Notes under the pieces: generated by a model
Seen by the model: only the letters and a program-made list of their open reading frames with translations
Databases searched by the model: none
What the model was told of the DNA's origin: nothing
Assembly (NCBI GenBank): GCA_031254685.1
Contig: JAIRTZ010000123.1
Coordinates: 1-13,835 of the forward strand
Direction of reading: 5' to 3'
DNA length: 13,835 nt
DNA from: Methanomassiliicoccaceae archaeon
GTDB lineage: Archaea > Thermoplasmatota > Thermoplasmata > Methanomassiliicoccales > Methanomethylophilaceae
Translations under genes and position numbers: made by a program
In this document: in pieces, positions 1 through 5,976 of the stretch
Layout of the letters: every line of letters begins with the position of its first letter
How positions within the stretch are numbered: the stretch's first letter is position 1

Positions 1-1
1 C

Positions 2-130
2 ACCATGTTCGTGGATCTGGTCAAAAAGGAATTCGCCGCATCCAGCACATCGGACAAGAGATACGCGATCACGGACAGCATAGACGAGATGTTCGCGGCC
101 GTCAAGGGAACGATGGACCACGTGATCTGA
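2..130 (+). CDS. C-terminal end of an unknown protein (5' end outside window)
   Basis: An open frame enters from the left edge and ends in TGA at 128-130, giving about 42 residues that end in MDHVI. It is rich in charged residues and probably helical, with no recognisable motif. An ATG at 5-7 lies in frame but has no ribosome site visible in the window, so it is more likely internal. The next gene starts 37 bases downstream with no TATA box between them, so this gene may be the first visible member of a transcript that includes the paralogue array. The family is not recognised. Confidence 0.55.
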   Translation, partial: TMFVDLVKKEFAASSTSDKRYAITDSIDEMFAAVKGTMDHVI

Positions 131-167
131 AGGAACGGAAAGAAAGGATACAAGAGGTGTAATGAAA

Positions 168-566
168 ATGAGACTGACGATAAGAGCATCGGTATTCGAG
201 ACGAACAGTTCCGCGTCCCACAACTTCATTTACATGAGCAAGAACACGTTCGAGGCTTGGAAGAGAGGGGAGAAGGTACTGGACATGAATGGCCATTTCC
301 ACGACGTTTACACAGAGAAGGATTTCAAGGATACGATAATGCCCGTTATTTCCAAAAACTGGGAGCACGGCACATATGAAGGCATAGTGGAATTCTACGA
401 AAGTTCCGGCGGAAGCCATGTGCCCAGAGACGAAGCGAAGAGGGAGTTCGTGGATCCCGAACAATGGGAGGATGTGGACGAATCTTGGGATTATGTCTAT
501 CAGAATGCGTACATGGAAGTGATAGACAATGGAAGGACCGTACTGATACACATCTGGGGCAAATGA
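168..566 (+). CDS. FETNSS-motif paralogue, copy 1
   Basis: This 132-residue protein is the first of four tandem relatives. It opens with TIRASVFETNSSASH, has a TFEAWKRGE motif near residue 30, a FVDPEQWED motif in the second half, and ends VIDNGRTVLIHIWGK. No signal peptide or membrane segment is present, so it is probably cytoplasmic. ATG 168 is preferred over ATG 162. It puts SVF at residue 8 exactly as in copies 2 and 3, and it lies 8 bases after GAGGTG (154-159). I recall FETNSSS-type N-termini in uncharacterised bacterial and phage proteins, but know no function. Relative to copy 3 it lacks the middle segment. It is probably co-transcribed with copies 2 and 3. Confidence 0.85.
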   Translation: MRLTIRASVFETNSSASHNFIYMSKNTFEAWKRGEKVLDMNGHFHDVYTEKDFKDTIMPVISKNWEHGTYEGIVEFYESSGGSHVPRDEAKREFVDPEQWEDVDESWDYVYQNAYMEVIDNGRTVLIHIWGK

Positions 567-1074
567 CCCCGGCGGACGAGGCGAATGAATATGAAGGCAA
601 CACTAAGATCATCGGTATTCGAGACGAACAGTTCAACGTCGCACAGCTACATACGCGCCACCAAAGAGACTTTCGAGGCATGGAGGCGCGGCGAGGTGAT
701 ACTGGACCTGGGAAACTTCGGCGACGAATACGGAGAGCGCGATTTCATAAGGATGAGCGACAGCGTAAAGAAAAAGATCAGAGAATCGGAAGATTGGGAA
801 TACGGAACGTACGAGGACGTCATGGACTATATGTCGAAACTCTGGGGGGACACGGTCCTGAGAAAAGAAGCGGACGAGAGGTACGCGGACCCGGAAGAGA
901 TGGCGTGCAGCGGCCCCGACGATTGCGTATCGCAACGCGCATATGTTGAGATAATAGACAACGGGAAGGACGTGATGATACACGCGTGGGGATGCTCCTG
1001 GGGGATCGAACCCGTCAAGGCAGGTGACAGAAAATGAAGACAACGGTAAGAACATCGGTATTCGAGACGAACAG
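187..1074 (+). repeat. Three near-identical 22-bp DNA blocks at the 5' ends of copies 1-3
   Basis: The blocks at 187-208, 610-631 and 1053-1074 are identical at all 22 positions, and copies 1 and 2 share two more bases. They encode the SVFETNS core. Flanking codons differ freely, including synonymous differences, so this block is more conserved than the rest of the genes. Possible causes are gene conversion, recent duplication followed by uneven divergence, or selection on the DNA or RNA itself. Copy 4 lacks the block. Confidence 0.85.
591..1037 (+). CDS. FETNSS-motif paralogue, copy 2
   Basis: This 148-residue paralogue has the N-terminus MKATLRSSVFETNSSTSH, the motif TFEAWRRGE, a central acidic and basic stretch, YADPEE, and a C-terminus with EIIDNGKDVMIHAWG followed by about 15 extra residues. 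ATG 591 is chosen over ATG 585 because it aligns with the starts of copies 1 and 3 and sits 9 bases after GAGG (578-581). The gene follows copy 1 by 24 bases, and its TGA overlaps the ATG of copy 3 (ATGA at 1034-1037), which implies translational coupling. In the VDP-W motif the usual W is replaced by M (DPEEMAC). Function is unknown; it is probably a soluble protein. Confidence 0.85.
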   Translation: MKATLRSSVFETNSSTSHSYIRATKETFEAWRRGEVILDLGNFGDEYGERDFIRMSDSVKKKIRESEDWEYGTYEDVMDYMSKLWGDTVLRKEADERYADPEEMACSGPDDCVSQRAYVEIIDNGKDVMIHAWGCSWGIEPVKAGDRK

Positions 1075-1600
1075 CTCATCGGAGCACGCTTTCATGTACA
1101 TGAGCAAAGAAACATTCGAGAAATGGAGGCGCGGAGAGGTCAAGATAAAGGGCGAAAGATATCCCGTATGCGATCTCACGGATGACGATTTCGTGATCGC
1201 AAAGAAAAAACCAGACACCGTCTTTGGCCCTCAGACGAATAAGTATCCTAAAAAGGAGTGGTTACGCAAGCGTCTGGACGCAATCGACAATCCTGCGGTA
1301 AAGGCAGATCTGCTGTACGTTATGCGTAAATATATGATCGGCAAAGAATTCAAAGACATAGATTTCGAAAAATGGGACGGCTCATACGTTTTCATGTTGC
1401 TGATTTTTATGAGACACTGCGGCGGATATGTTTCAAGGAAGTATGCGGACAAGAGATACGTGGATCCAAAGGACTGGGAAGAAGAGTGTGAAGAAGGAGA
1501 GGATTACGACGAGGGTTCTGTGGATCAGGACGCATACATGGACGTAATAGACAACGGGAAAAAGATCAGGATACACATCTGGGGGAGAGACGATGGATAA
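1034..1600 (+). CDS. FETNSS-motif paralogue, copy 3 (longest)
   Basis: At 188 residues this is the longest intact member. It begins MKTTVRTSVFETNSSSEH, has TFEKWRRGEV near residue 30, then a middle region of about 55 residues absent from copy 1 (KYPKKEWLRKRLDAI to WDGSYVFMLL), then YVDPKDWEE, an acidic run, and VIDNGKKIRIHIWG. The start overlaps the stop of copy 2, and GGTGA (1023-1027) is the ribosome site. Its middle region aligns without gaps to the broken copy 4, so copies 3 and 4 are the closest pair in architecture. Function is unknown. The conserved Glu, Thr, Asn, Ser and His residues at the N-terminus could be an active or binding site, but that is inference. Confidence 0.87.
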   Translation: MKTTVRTSVFETNSSSEHAFMYMSKETFEKWRRGEVKIKGERYPVCDLTDDDFVIAKKKPDTVFGPQTNKYPKKEWLRKRLDAIDNPAVKADLLYVMRKYMIGKEFKDIDFEKWDGSYVFMLLIFMRHCGGYVSRKYADKRYVDPKDWEEECEEGEDYDEGSVDQDAYMDVIDNGKKIRIHIWGRDDG

Positions 1601-1636
1601 CTCATCCGAATCGAACAATGAGACGGAGGGATAAAA

Positions 1637-2158
1637 ATGGGTCATTGGGCAGAGACAAAAATCATAGACGTCAGTAAGGGCACCTTCGAAGCCTGGAGAA
1701 ACGGAGAAAAGAGGATCAGGGGATTCGAATGTTGTGTCGATGAGACGCTTCTGGAAAAGGATTTCGTTAACAATAAAGAGGTCTGTAAAAACGTTGTGAA
1801 GGCTACGGGATCCGCTAATTATCCTAAGTCGAAACGTGTGCGCTAACTCTTGGATGCAGTGAACTGTCCTAAGATCAGGAGAGACTTGCTGTTTGTTGTT
1901 CATAAATACAACATCGGAGAGGGATACCGATAAATGGATTCCGGAATTCGGGATGGCTCATATGTGTCATTTCTGCTATTTTACACAATGATGTCCGATT
2001 TCGGCATAGTAAGAAAATACGTGAGGGAGGAATACGTCGACCCGGAAGAATGGGAATTCATGAAGGACGCCGACGAATACGCAATCGTGAGGCAGAATCC
2101 GTATATGAGGGTCGAATACGGCGATAAGAATATCAAAATAACGATGTGGGGCGACTGA
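1637..2158 (+). pseudogene. FETNSS-family paralogue, copy 4, broken by two in-frame TAA codons
   Basis: One reading frame of 174 codons covers a fourth family member but is cut by TAA at 1844-1846 and TAA at 1931-1933. The segments before, between and after the stops align in the same frame with copy 3: TFEAWRNGE; then LLDAV, DLLFVVHKY and IG; then DGSYV, YVDPEEWEF and a degenerate end ITMWGD. Around both stops the alignment needs no gaps, so these are substitutions and not frameshifts. The N-terminus (MGHWAETK) has lost SVFETNSS. A good ribosome site (GGAGGG, 1625-1630) remains, so a 69-residue fragment may still be made; ATG 1934 could in principle restart a 74-residue C-terminal piece. Both stops are ochre, so amber decoding would not rescue them. 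Confidence 0.8.
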
Positions 2159-2210
2159 AATGAAGATGATGATCAGAATGTTACCGTGCGCATCTTCGGG
2201 CGCTACGAGG

Positions 2211-2220
2211 GATAATAAAT
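2211..2220 (+). promoter_or_regulatory. TATA box upstream of the 2261 gene
   Basis: GATAATAAAT lies about 45 bases before ATG 2261, which would put the transcript start near 2242 and leave a leader of about 20 bases containing GAGGCGGG (2250-2257). This suggests the 2261 gene is transcribed separately from the paralogue array. Confidence 0.4.
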
Positions 2221-2260
2221 GTCGCGCACGGCGCGTCAGTAAAAGGAATGAGGCGGGACA

Positions 2261-2692
2261 ATGGTAAAAACGAGGAGAAGGAGCGAACAATACCGCAAAA
2301 GGATCAAAGGGCTTACGGCAGACCAAAAGCTGGACGTTATATGTTCCAGGCTCAGAACGCTCGGCATCCGGGATGAGGATCTGTGCCATCCGCAGAGGTT
2401 CAGGGAAATGGCCGAGAGGCAGATGGCCGAGATGATGTCATATCCCGGAATGACCGAGAACGAGGCACTGATGGCGTCATTGCTTCTGATATCCGACAGA
2501 TTCAGATGGGTTTACATCAAAGAGATCGGCCTGAACACGTGTGATATCACCGATGCCGCAAGGAGCGCCTCAGAAAAATGCTATGCGGCCGGAGGGAGAG
2601 AGCACTGGGAGCGTTTGAGACGCATGTGCGCCTTGCGCCGCAACGCGGGGCCGGTATGGCCGACTTCGCAGATGAGGTGCCCGTACGGCTGA
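2261..2692 (+). CDS. Unrecognised basic helical protein
   Basis: A 143-residue frame with ATG start, a GAGGCGGG ribosome site 4 bases upstream and a TATA box further up. The N-terminus is strongly basic (TRRRSEQYRKRIKG), and most of the protein is predicted helical and rich in Met, Arg and Glu (MAERQMAEMMSYPGMTENE). There is no membrane segment or recognisable domain. The C-terminal 25 residues (from about LRRMCALRR) are Cys/Arg-rich and look less ordered. It sits between the decayed paralogue and a methyltransferase with its own promoter. It shares no motif with the FETNSS proteins. Function is unknown; there is some chance it is a degenerate or spurious frame. Confidence 0.6.
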   Translation: MVKTRRRSEQYRKRIKGLTADQKLDVICSRLRTLGIRDEDLCHPQRFREMAERQMAEMMSYPGMTENEALMASLLLISDRFRWVYIKEIGLNTCDITDAARSASEKCYAAGGREHWERLRRMCALRRNAGPVWPTSQMRCPYG

Positions 2693-2764
2693 TGCGAATG
2701 TCATCATTCAAATAATGGTTGAAGGATTACCGAATGCGGACGCGCAGTGAAAGAGGGAACACGC

Positions 2765-3445
2765 ATGCCGATCGATCACGTTAAAGCTCATTTCGAGGAA
2801 GAGGCGCAGATATTCGACGCGCTGATACAGAAGATCGTCCCTAACTACAACGAAATGATAGACGCCTTGGTCTCCGTCATCCCATTCCCGAGGGAAAGCA
2901 AACTCTCCGTCGCGGACCTCGGTTGCGGTACCGGAACGGTAGCCAAGGCCGTAAGGAACGTCTTTCCGAATATCACGATAACGTGCGTCGACATCGCCGG
3001 CAGTATGCTTGAGATCGCGAGGCAGAAGCTCGGACCCGACGTTAAATGTATACAGGCCGACCTGAATAAATACGAATTCGATGAAAGTCACGATCTCATT
3101 GTCTCATCGCTCGCGCTGCATCATCTCGAGAATGACGAAGATAAGATGAGACTTTACGAAAAGATATATTCGGCTCTCAGGCCGAACGGGATGTTCGTGA
3201 ACATCGACATCGTATTGGGCGGCAACGGGACGTTACAGAATGAGTACATGATGAAATGGCGCAGGTTCATGGAGAAAGGCCTTCCCGAGAAAGATATCGA
3301 GGAGCAATGGCTTCCCACGTATTACGCCGAGGACCGTCCCGCGAAGCTGATAACGCATCTGGACATGCTGAAAGAATGCGGCTTCTCCGTTATTGACGTT
3401 GTATACAAATACTACAACTTCGCGGTATACTGCGCCCAAAAATGA
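2765..3445 (+). CDS. Class I SAM-dependent methyltransferase
   Basis: This 226-residue protein has a Rossmann methyltransferase fold. Motif I is VADLGCGTGTVA (residues 49-60), the acidic end of strand 2 is CVDIAGSM (D76, binding the SAM ribose), motif III is around CIQADLNKYEFD (95-106), motif IV is IVSSLALHHL (112-121), and RPNGMFVNIDIV (139-150) is strand 5. It is closest in style to small-molecule or CmoA/UbiE-like methyltransferases; the substrate is not predictable. ATG 2765 is chosen over an upstream GTG at 2747 because GAGGGA (2753-2758) is spaced correctly and the protein then starts at the usual family position. A weak TATA-like AAATAAT lies near 2710. It converges on the DUF6951-like gene with a gap of 6 bases. 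Confidence 0.92.
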   Translation: MPIDHVKAHFEEEAQIFDALIQKIVPNYNEMIDALVSVIPFPRESKLSVADLGCGTGTVAKAVRNVFPNITITCVDIAGSMLEIARQKLGPDVKCIQADLNKYEFDESHDLIVSSLALHHLENDEDKMRLYEKIYSALRPNGMFVNIDIVLGGNGTLQNEYMMKWRRFMEKGLPEKDIEEQWLPTYYAEDRPAKLITHLDMLKECGFSVIDVVYKYYNFAVYCAQK

Positions 3446-3451
3446 TGACGG

Positions 3452-3769
3452 TCATTCGATCGTGATGTGAACGTCCCGCTTTATCCCGAGGTCCCCGGCT
3501 ATCTCGATGGCCTTTAACATTGCCGACGGTACCGGGCACGCGGTGTGCGGTATGTCCTCGCTCGCGAGCTTGTATATCTGCGTCTTGTTCATCGGCGCCT
3601 CCACGACCATGAACGCGAACTCCGGTTTCAGACCCCACGACATCCTGAGTATGTTCGGGCAGTCGCTCTCTATCTCCAATTCAACGTACCCGTCCTCGTT
3701 CGTCCTCGCGTTGATGACTGTGATCATTTTACAGACGCCGGCGTCGACGGTCACTTTGCTCTTTCCCAC
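3452..3769 (-). CDS. DUF6951-like small protein
   Basis: A 105-residue protein with the pattern I know from archaeal DUF6951 proteins: TVDAGVCKMIT at the N-terminus (C13), SDCPNI (C37), and HTACPVPSAMLKAIEIAG near the end (H75, C78). The conserved cysteines could bind metal or a corrinoid/iron-sulphur partner, but no function is established to my knowledge. The start is taken as GTG 3767-3769, which follows GGTGTGAG. A second GTG at codon 6 (3752-3754) is an alternative. The TATA box at 3802-3809 predicts a very short leader. A perfect inverted repeat lies between the TATA box and the start, so transcription is probably controlled. Confidence 0.8.
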   Translation of the reverse strand: MGKSKVTVDAGVCKMITVINARTNEDGYVELEIESDCPNILRMSWGLKPEFAFMVVEAPMNKTQIYKLASEDIPHTACPVPSAMLKAIEIAGDLGIKRDVHITIE

Positions 3770-3772
3770 TTC

Positions 3773-3800
3773 TCACACCGCGGGCGGAATCGCGGTGTGA
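3773..3800. promoter_or_regulatory. Perfect 10-bp inverted repeat between TATA box and start of the DUF6951-like gene
   Basis: TCACACCGCG (3773-3782) and CGCGGTGTGA (3791-3800) are exact reverse complements separated by 8 bases. The repeat abuts the TATA box (3802-3809, minus strand) and ends three bases before the GTG start. The predicted transcript start (near 3778-3780) falls inside the proximal arm, so it suits a repressor operator better than an RNA hairpin, although the proximal arm also holds the ribosome site. Confidence 0.7.
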
Positions 3801-3801
3801 C

Positions 3802-3809
3802 TAATAAAA
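3802..3809 (-). promoter_or_regulatory. TATA box of the DUF6951-like gene
   Basis: On the minus strand this reads TTTTATTA, 33 to 40 bases before the GTG start at 3769, which is the spacing expected for an archaeal promoter with a near-leaderless transcript. Confidence 0.55.
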
Positions 3810-3822
3810 CATATCTTCGCCG

Positions 3823-3840
3823 GTTCCGCGGATGCGGAAC
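3823..3840. repeat. 7-bp inverted repeat in the divergent intergenic region
   Basis: GTTCCGC (3823-3829) and GCGGAAC (3834-3840) are perfect reverse complements with a 4-base loop. The element lies upstream of the DUF6951-like TATA box and about 40 bases before the TATA box of the toxin-like unit, so it could serve either promoter. Confidence 0.55.
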
Positions 3841-3881
3841 GGATGTCAGTGATATATGCGGCCGGTGTAAATTCAAACAAC

Positions 3882-3888
3882 TTAAATA
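3882..3888 (+). promoter_or_regulatory. TATA box of the 49-residue protein / zeta-like kinase unit
   Basis: TTAAATA sits 31 to 37 bases upstream of ATG 3919, predicting transcription from about 3910 and a leader of about 10 bases. A second AT-rich stretch at 3896-3903 is an alternative. Both genes of the unit would be read from here. Confidence 0.5.
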
Positions 3889-3918
3889 AGTGGATGATTT
3901 ATTTCCGAGCAGATTGCT

Positions 3919-4068
3919 ATGGAAGAGCCTTACATTCTGTCAAAGGAGTTTCTGAGAAAGGTGTCAAAGGTAGGGCCGGACTCCGAGTTCAGTTACAGAT
4001 CTAAATTCGATCCTGTTCCCTCGTCCGAGTTGAAGAAGCGCAGATCCAATAACAAAAAGACAGAGTGA
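3919..4068 (+). CDS. 49-residue basic protein upstream of zeta-like kinase (putative antitoxin partner)
   Basis: ATG 3919 opens a short frame, MEEPYILSKEFLRKVSKVG onward, ending in a strongly basic tail (KKRRSNNKKTE) at TGA 4066-4068. It directly follows a TATA box at the right distance and is followed after 4 bases by the kinase gene, whose ribosome site GTGATC overlaps its end. The N-terminal half is predicted helical; the middle (SEFSYRSKFDPVPSSE) looks unstructured. Small proteins encoded just before zeta/PezT-type kinases are commonly their antitoxins, so that role is inferred from position only. No homology to the epsilon or PezA antitoxins is visible. Confidence 0.7.
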   Translation: MEEPYILSKEFLRKVSKVGPDSEFSYRSKFDPVPSSELKKRRSNNKKTE

Positions 4069-4072
4069 TCAT

Positions 4073-4699
4073 TTGTCGGATCGCAGATTACTGGTCGTCG
4101 CCGGCCCGAACGGTTCCGGTAAATCCTCGATCGTCACTTCGTCCGGAATAGCGAAGGATTACGGAGACAATATAATCAATCCAGATAATTATGCAAAATT
4201 CGTGTATGATATCGAAGACTATACCGAAAGATATCTTTTTGCGATGAAACAGTGTGATAATCTGAGGAACGACCTGCTTGAACTCGGCGTCCCGTTCGGG
4301 TTCGAGACCGTGGCGTCCACTCAGGGGAAGATCGACTTCATAAAAAAGGCAGCAGCGAAAGGCTACAAGATACAGGTTGTCTTCGTATCTCTGGAGAGTC
4401 CGGAACTGTGCTATCAAAGGGTTAAGAAAAGAGTCGAGAGGGGCGGTCATGACGTTGAACGCTCAAAGGTGTTCTCCAGATACGGGAAAGCAATGAACTA
4501 TCTGAAGGAATACATAAGGATCGCCGACGCGGCATCCGTTTTTGATAACAGCGGAGATGAGCCGATCCTGGTCTTTTCGAAGAACAACGAAAAGATGCAG
4601 ATAATAAAGGAGCCGTCCGAGATACCTTGGGTCGAGAGATACATACACCGTCACTTCAAGGACGCGGAACGCGTCCTGAAGATCGATCGAAAGCAATGA
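4073..4699 (+). CDS. Zeta-toxin-like P-loop kinase
   Basis: A 208-residue P-loop protein. The Walker A is AGPNGSGKSS (residues 10-19), followed by INPDNYA (35-41), FGFETVAS (76-82), an arginine-rich lid RVKKRVERGGHDV (116-128) and VFDNSG (157-161). This order matches the zeta toxin / COG4185 ATPase group, whose toxin members phosphorylate UDP-N-acetylglucosamine in bacteria. Archaea lack that murein precursor role, so the natural target here is uncertain. The start is TTG 4073-4075: GTGATC (4065-4070) pairs well with the 16S tail, and the P-loop then lies at the usual distance. It is coupled to the 49-residue gene. A housekeeping nucleotide kinase role is the alternative. Confidence 0.87.
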   Translation: MSDRRLLVVAGPNGSGKSSIVTSSGIAKDYGDNIINPDNYAKFVYDIEDYTERYLFAMKQCDNLRNDLLELGVPFGFETVASTQGKIDFIKKAAAKGYKIQVVFVSLESPELCYQRVKKRVERGGHDVERSKVFSRYGKAMNYLKEYIRIADAASVFDNSGDEPILVFSKNNEKMQIIKEPSEIPWVERYIHRHFKDAERVLKIDRKQ

Positions 4700-4729
4700 C
4701 ACAACGTCGTGATGCCGCGTCCAAGGCCA

Positions 4730-5869
4730 TCATTCTTTCAGCAGGTTGTCGAAGTACCCCTGTATCAGGATCACCGGCGTCCCCTTGTCGCCGCTCCCGC
4801 TCACAAGGTCCGCGAGGCTTCCCAGCAGGTCCTTGTATTGTCTCGGCGTCGTTCCGAGCGATAACGTACTGTGATCCTTATTGTCGATGGCCTTCCGGAG
4901 GGCCTCCTTCTTATCCTTCTCGCCTGCGACCACGTTCTTAAGTTTGACCTCGTTCGGAGAGCCGTCCAATCCTTTCGTGAATCCGGGACATACCACGGGG
5001 TCCGCCAATTCCCAAATTCCGCACACCGGGTCCCTGAACGCGCCGTCGCCGTAGATCATCACGTGCGGTCTCGCGTTCGCGCGTCTGAAGAACTCGTCCT
5101 GCACCGCTTTGACGAATCTGTCGCAATCCCTCGGGAACAATTTCACGTCGTCCTTCCCGAACATGTTCGATCCGAGAAGACCGTATTTTTCGTTATGCCC
5201 CCTTGACGCGTCCGGTTCGTTCAGAATGTCCGCCAGCGTCAGTACTTTCGACGCTCCGTTCCTCAGCAGATGATCTTTCGTCATCTCGCGTGTGTGCACA
5301 TCCGCCGCGATCACGTTCTTCGTGTGCTTCAGTATCTCGGCCGGGTCCCTGCTCAGTATGACGTCAATGTTATCGCTGATGCTCTCATAGAGCTCGATAT
5401 AATCGAGCTTGGTGAACTCGTGGACGTATTCGCCGTATCTCTTCCTGAATTCCTTTCCGGTGTACTGTTTCGCATCCGGTACGTGATCGTAAGGGTTCCA
5501 CCTCTTGAGGTCCATTATCGGATTGCCGACCTCGTCCTGCGGGTAGTTCAGAAGCACCGTTATCCTCTTCGCTCCGCCTGCGATACCGCGGAGTATCTGC
5601 ACGAACCTGTTCCTTGACAATATCGGAAATACGATGCCTATATGCTGATCCTTCCCGAATTTCCTTTCAACGTCCCTCGATATGTCGCCGACGCTCGCAA
5701 AATTGCCCTGGGACACGGCAACGATACTTTCGGTGACGGCGATAACGTCGGTGTCGGTTATCTTGCATACGTCAAGGATATTCGAGACGACGATATCCGC
5801 AAGGTCATCCCCGCGTGCGATAAAGGGCATCCTGATCCCCGAGACAACTGTGCCGGTCCTTCTTGTCAT
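4730..5869 (-). CDS. F420-0:gamma-glutamyl ligase family protein, long form (CofE-like)
   Basis: A 379-residue protein similar to the F420_ligase family (COG1478). The N-terminal part has SGIRMPFIARGDDL (10-23) and DVIAVTESIVAVSQGN (41-56); the middle has GGAKRITVLLNYPQDEVGN (98-116); the C-terminal part has MIYGDGAFRDP (271-281) and ELADPVVCPGFTKG (287-300). Canonical CofE, which adds glutamate to coenzyme F420-0, is about 250 residues. This is the longer form that also occurs in bacteria without F420, so its true substrate is uncertain. ATG 5869 is chosen over upstream codons because the TATA box at 5900-5907 predicts a transcript start near 5878. It is divergent from the metallo-beta-lactamase gene. 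Confidence 0.8.
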   Translation of the reverse strand: MTRRTGTVVSGIRMPFIARGDDLADIVVSNILDVCKITDTDVIAVTESIVAVSQGNFASVGDISRDVERKFGKDQHIGIVFPILSRNRFVQILRGIAGGAKRITVLLNYPQDEVGNPIMDLKRWNPYDHVPDAKQYTGKEFRKRYGEYVHEFTKLDYIELYESISDNIDVILSRDPAEILKHTKNVIAADVHTREMTKDHLLRNGASKVLTLADILNEPDASRGHNEKYGLLGSNMFGKDDVKLFPRDCDRFVKAVQDEFFRRANARPHVMIYGDGAFRDPVCGIWELADPVVCPGFTKGLDGSPNEVKLKNVVAGEKDKKEALRKAIDNKDHSTLSLGTTPRQYKDLLGSLADLVSGSGDKGTPVILIQGYFDNLLKE

Positions 5870-5899
5870 GGTCTCAGTGTTTCCGATAGGAGCGGAACA

Positions 5900-5907
5900 T
5901 ATAAAAT
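5900..5907 (-). promoter_or_regulatory. TATA box of the CofE-like gene
   Basis: Read on the minus strand this is TTTTATAT, 31 to 38 bases before ATG 5869, giving a predicted leader of about 9 bases. It rules out the longer open frame that begins at 6019, because that start would lie upstream of the promoter and inside the divergent gene. Confidence 0.6.
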
Positions 5908-5934
5908 TTTCGTGATGCCGGAGCGTATCGCGAG

Positions 5935-5946
5935 ATATTAAATAAA
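5935..5946 (+). promoter_or_regulatory. TATA box of the metallo-beta-lactamase surface protein gene
   Basis: ATATTAAATAAA lies 31 to 42 bases before ATG 5977. The predicted transcript start near 5966 coincides with GGAGG (5966-5970), so the ribosome site would be at the very 5' end of the mRNA. Confidence 0.5.
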
Positions 5947-5976
5947 CTCGGAACGATACCGGTACGGAGGATGCAC

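Noticed and set aside
464..949. 161-codon plus-strand frame overlapping copies 1 and 2 of the array
   Set aside because: It is out of frame with the two aligned paralogues and is Arg/Gly-rich, typical of a shadow frame.
1844..1933. Frameshift explanation for the broken copy 4
   Set aside because: The pieces before, between and after the stops lie in the same frame and align gaplessly with copy 3 around both stops, so two nonsense substitutions suffice. The stops are TAA, so pyrrolysine decoding does not apply.
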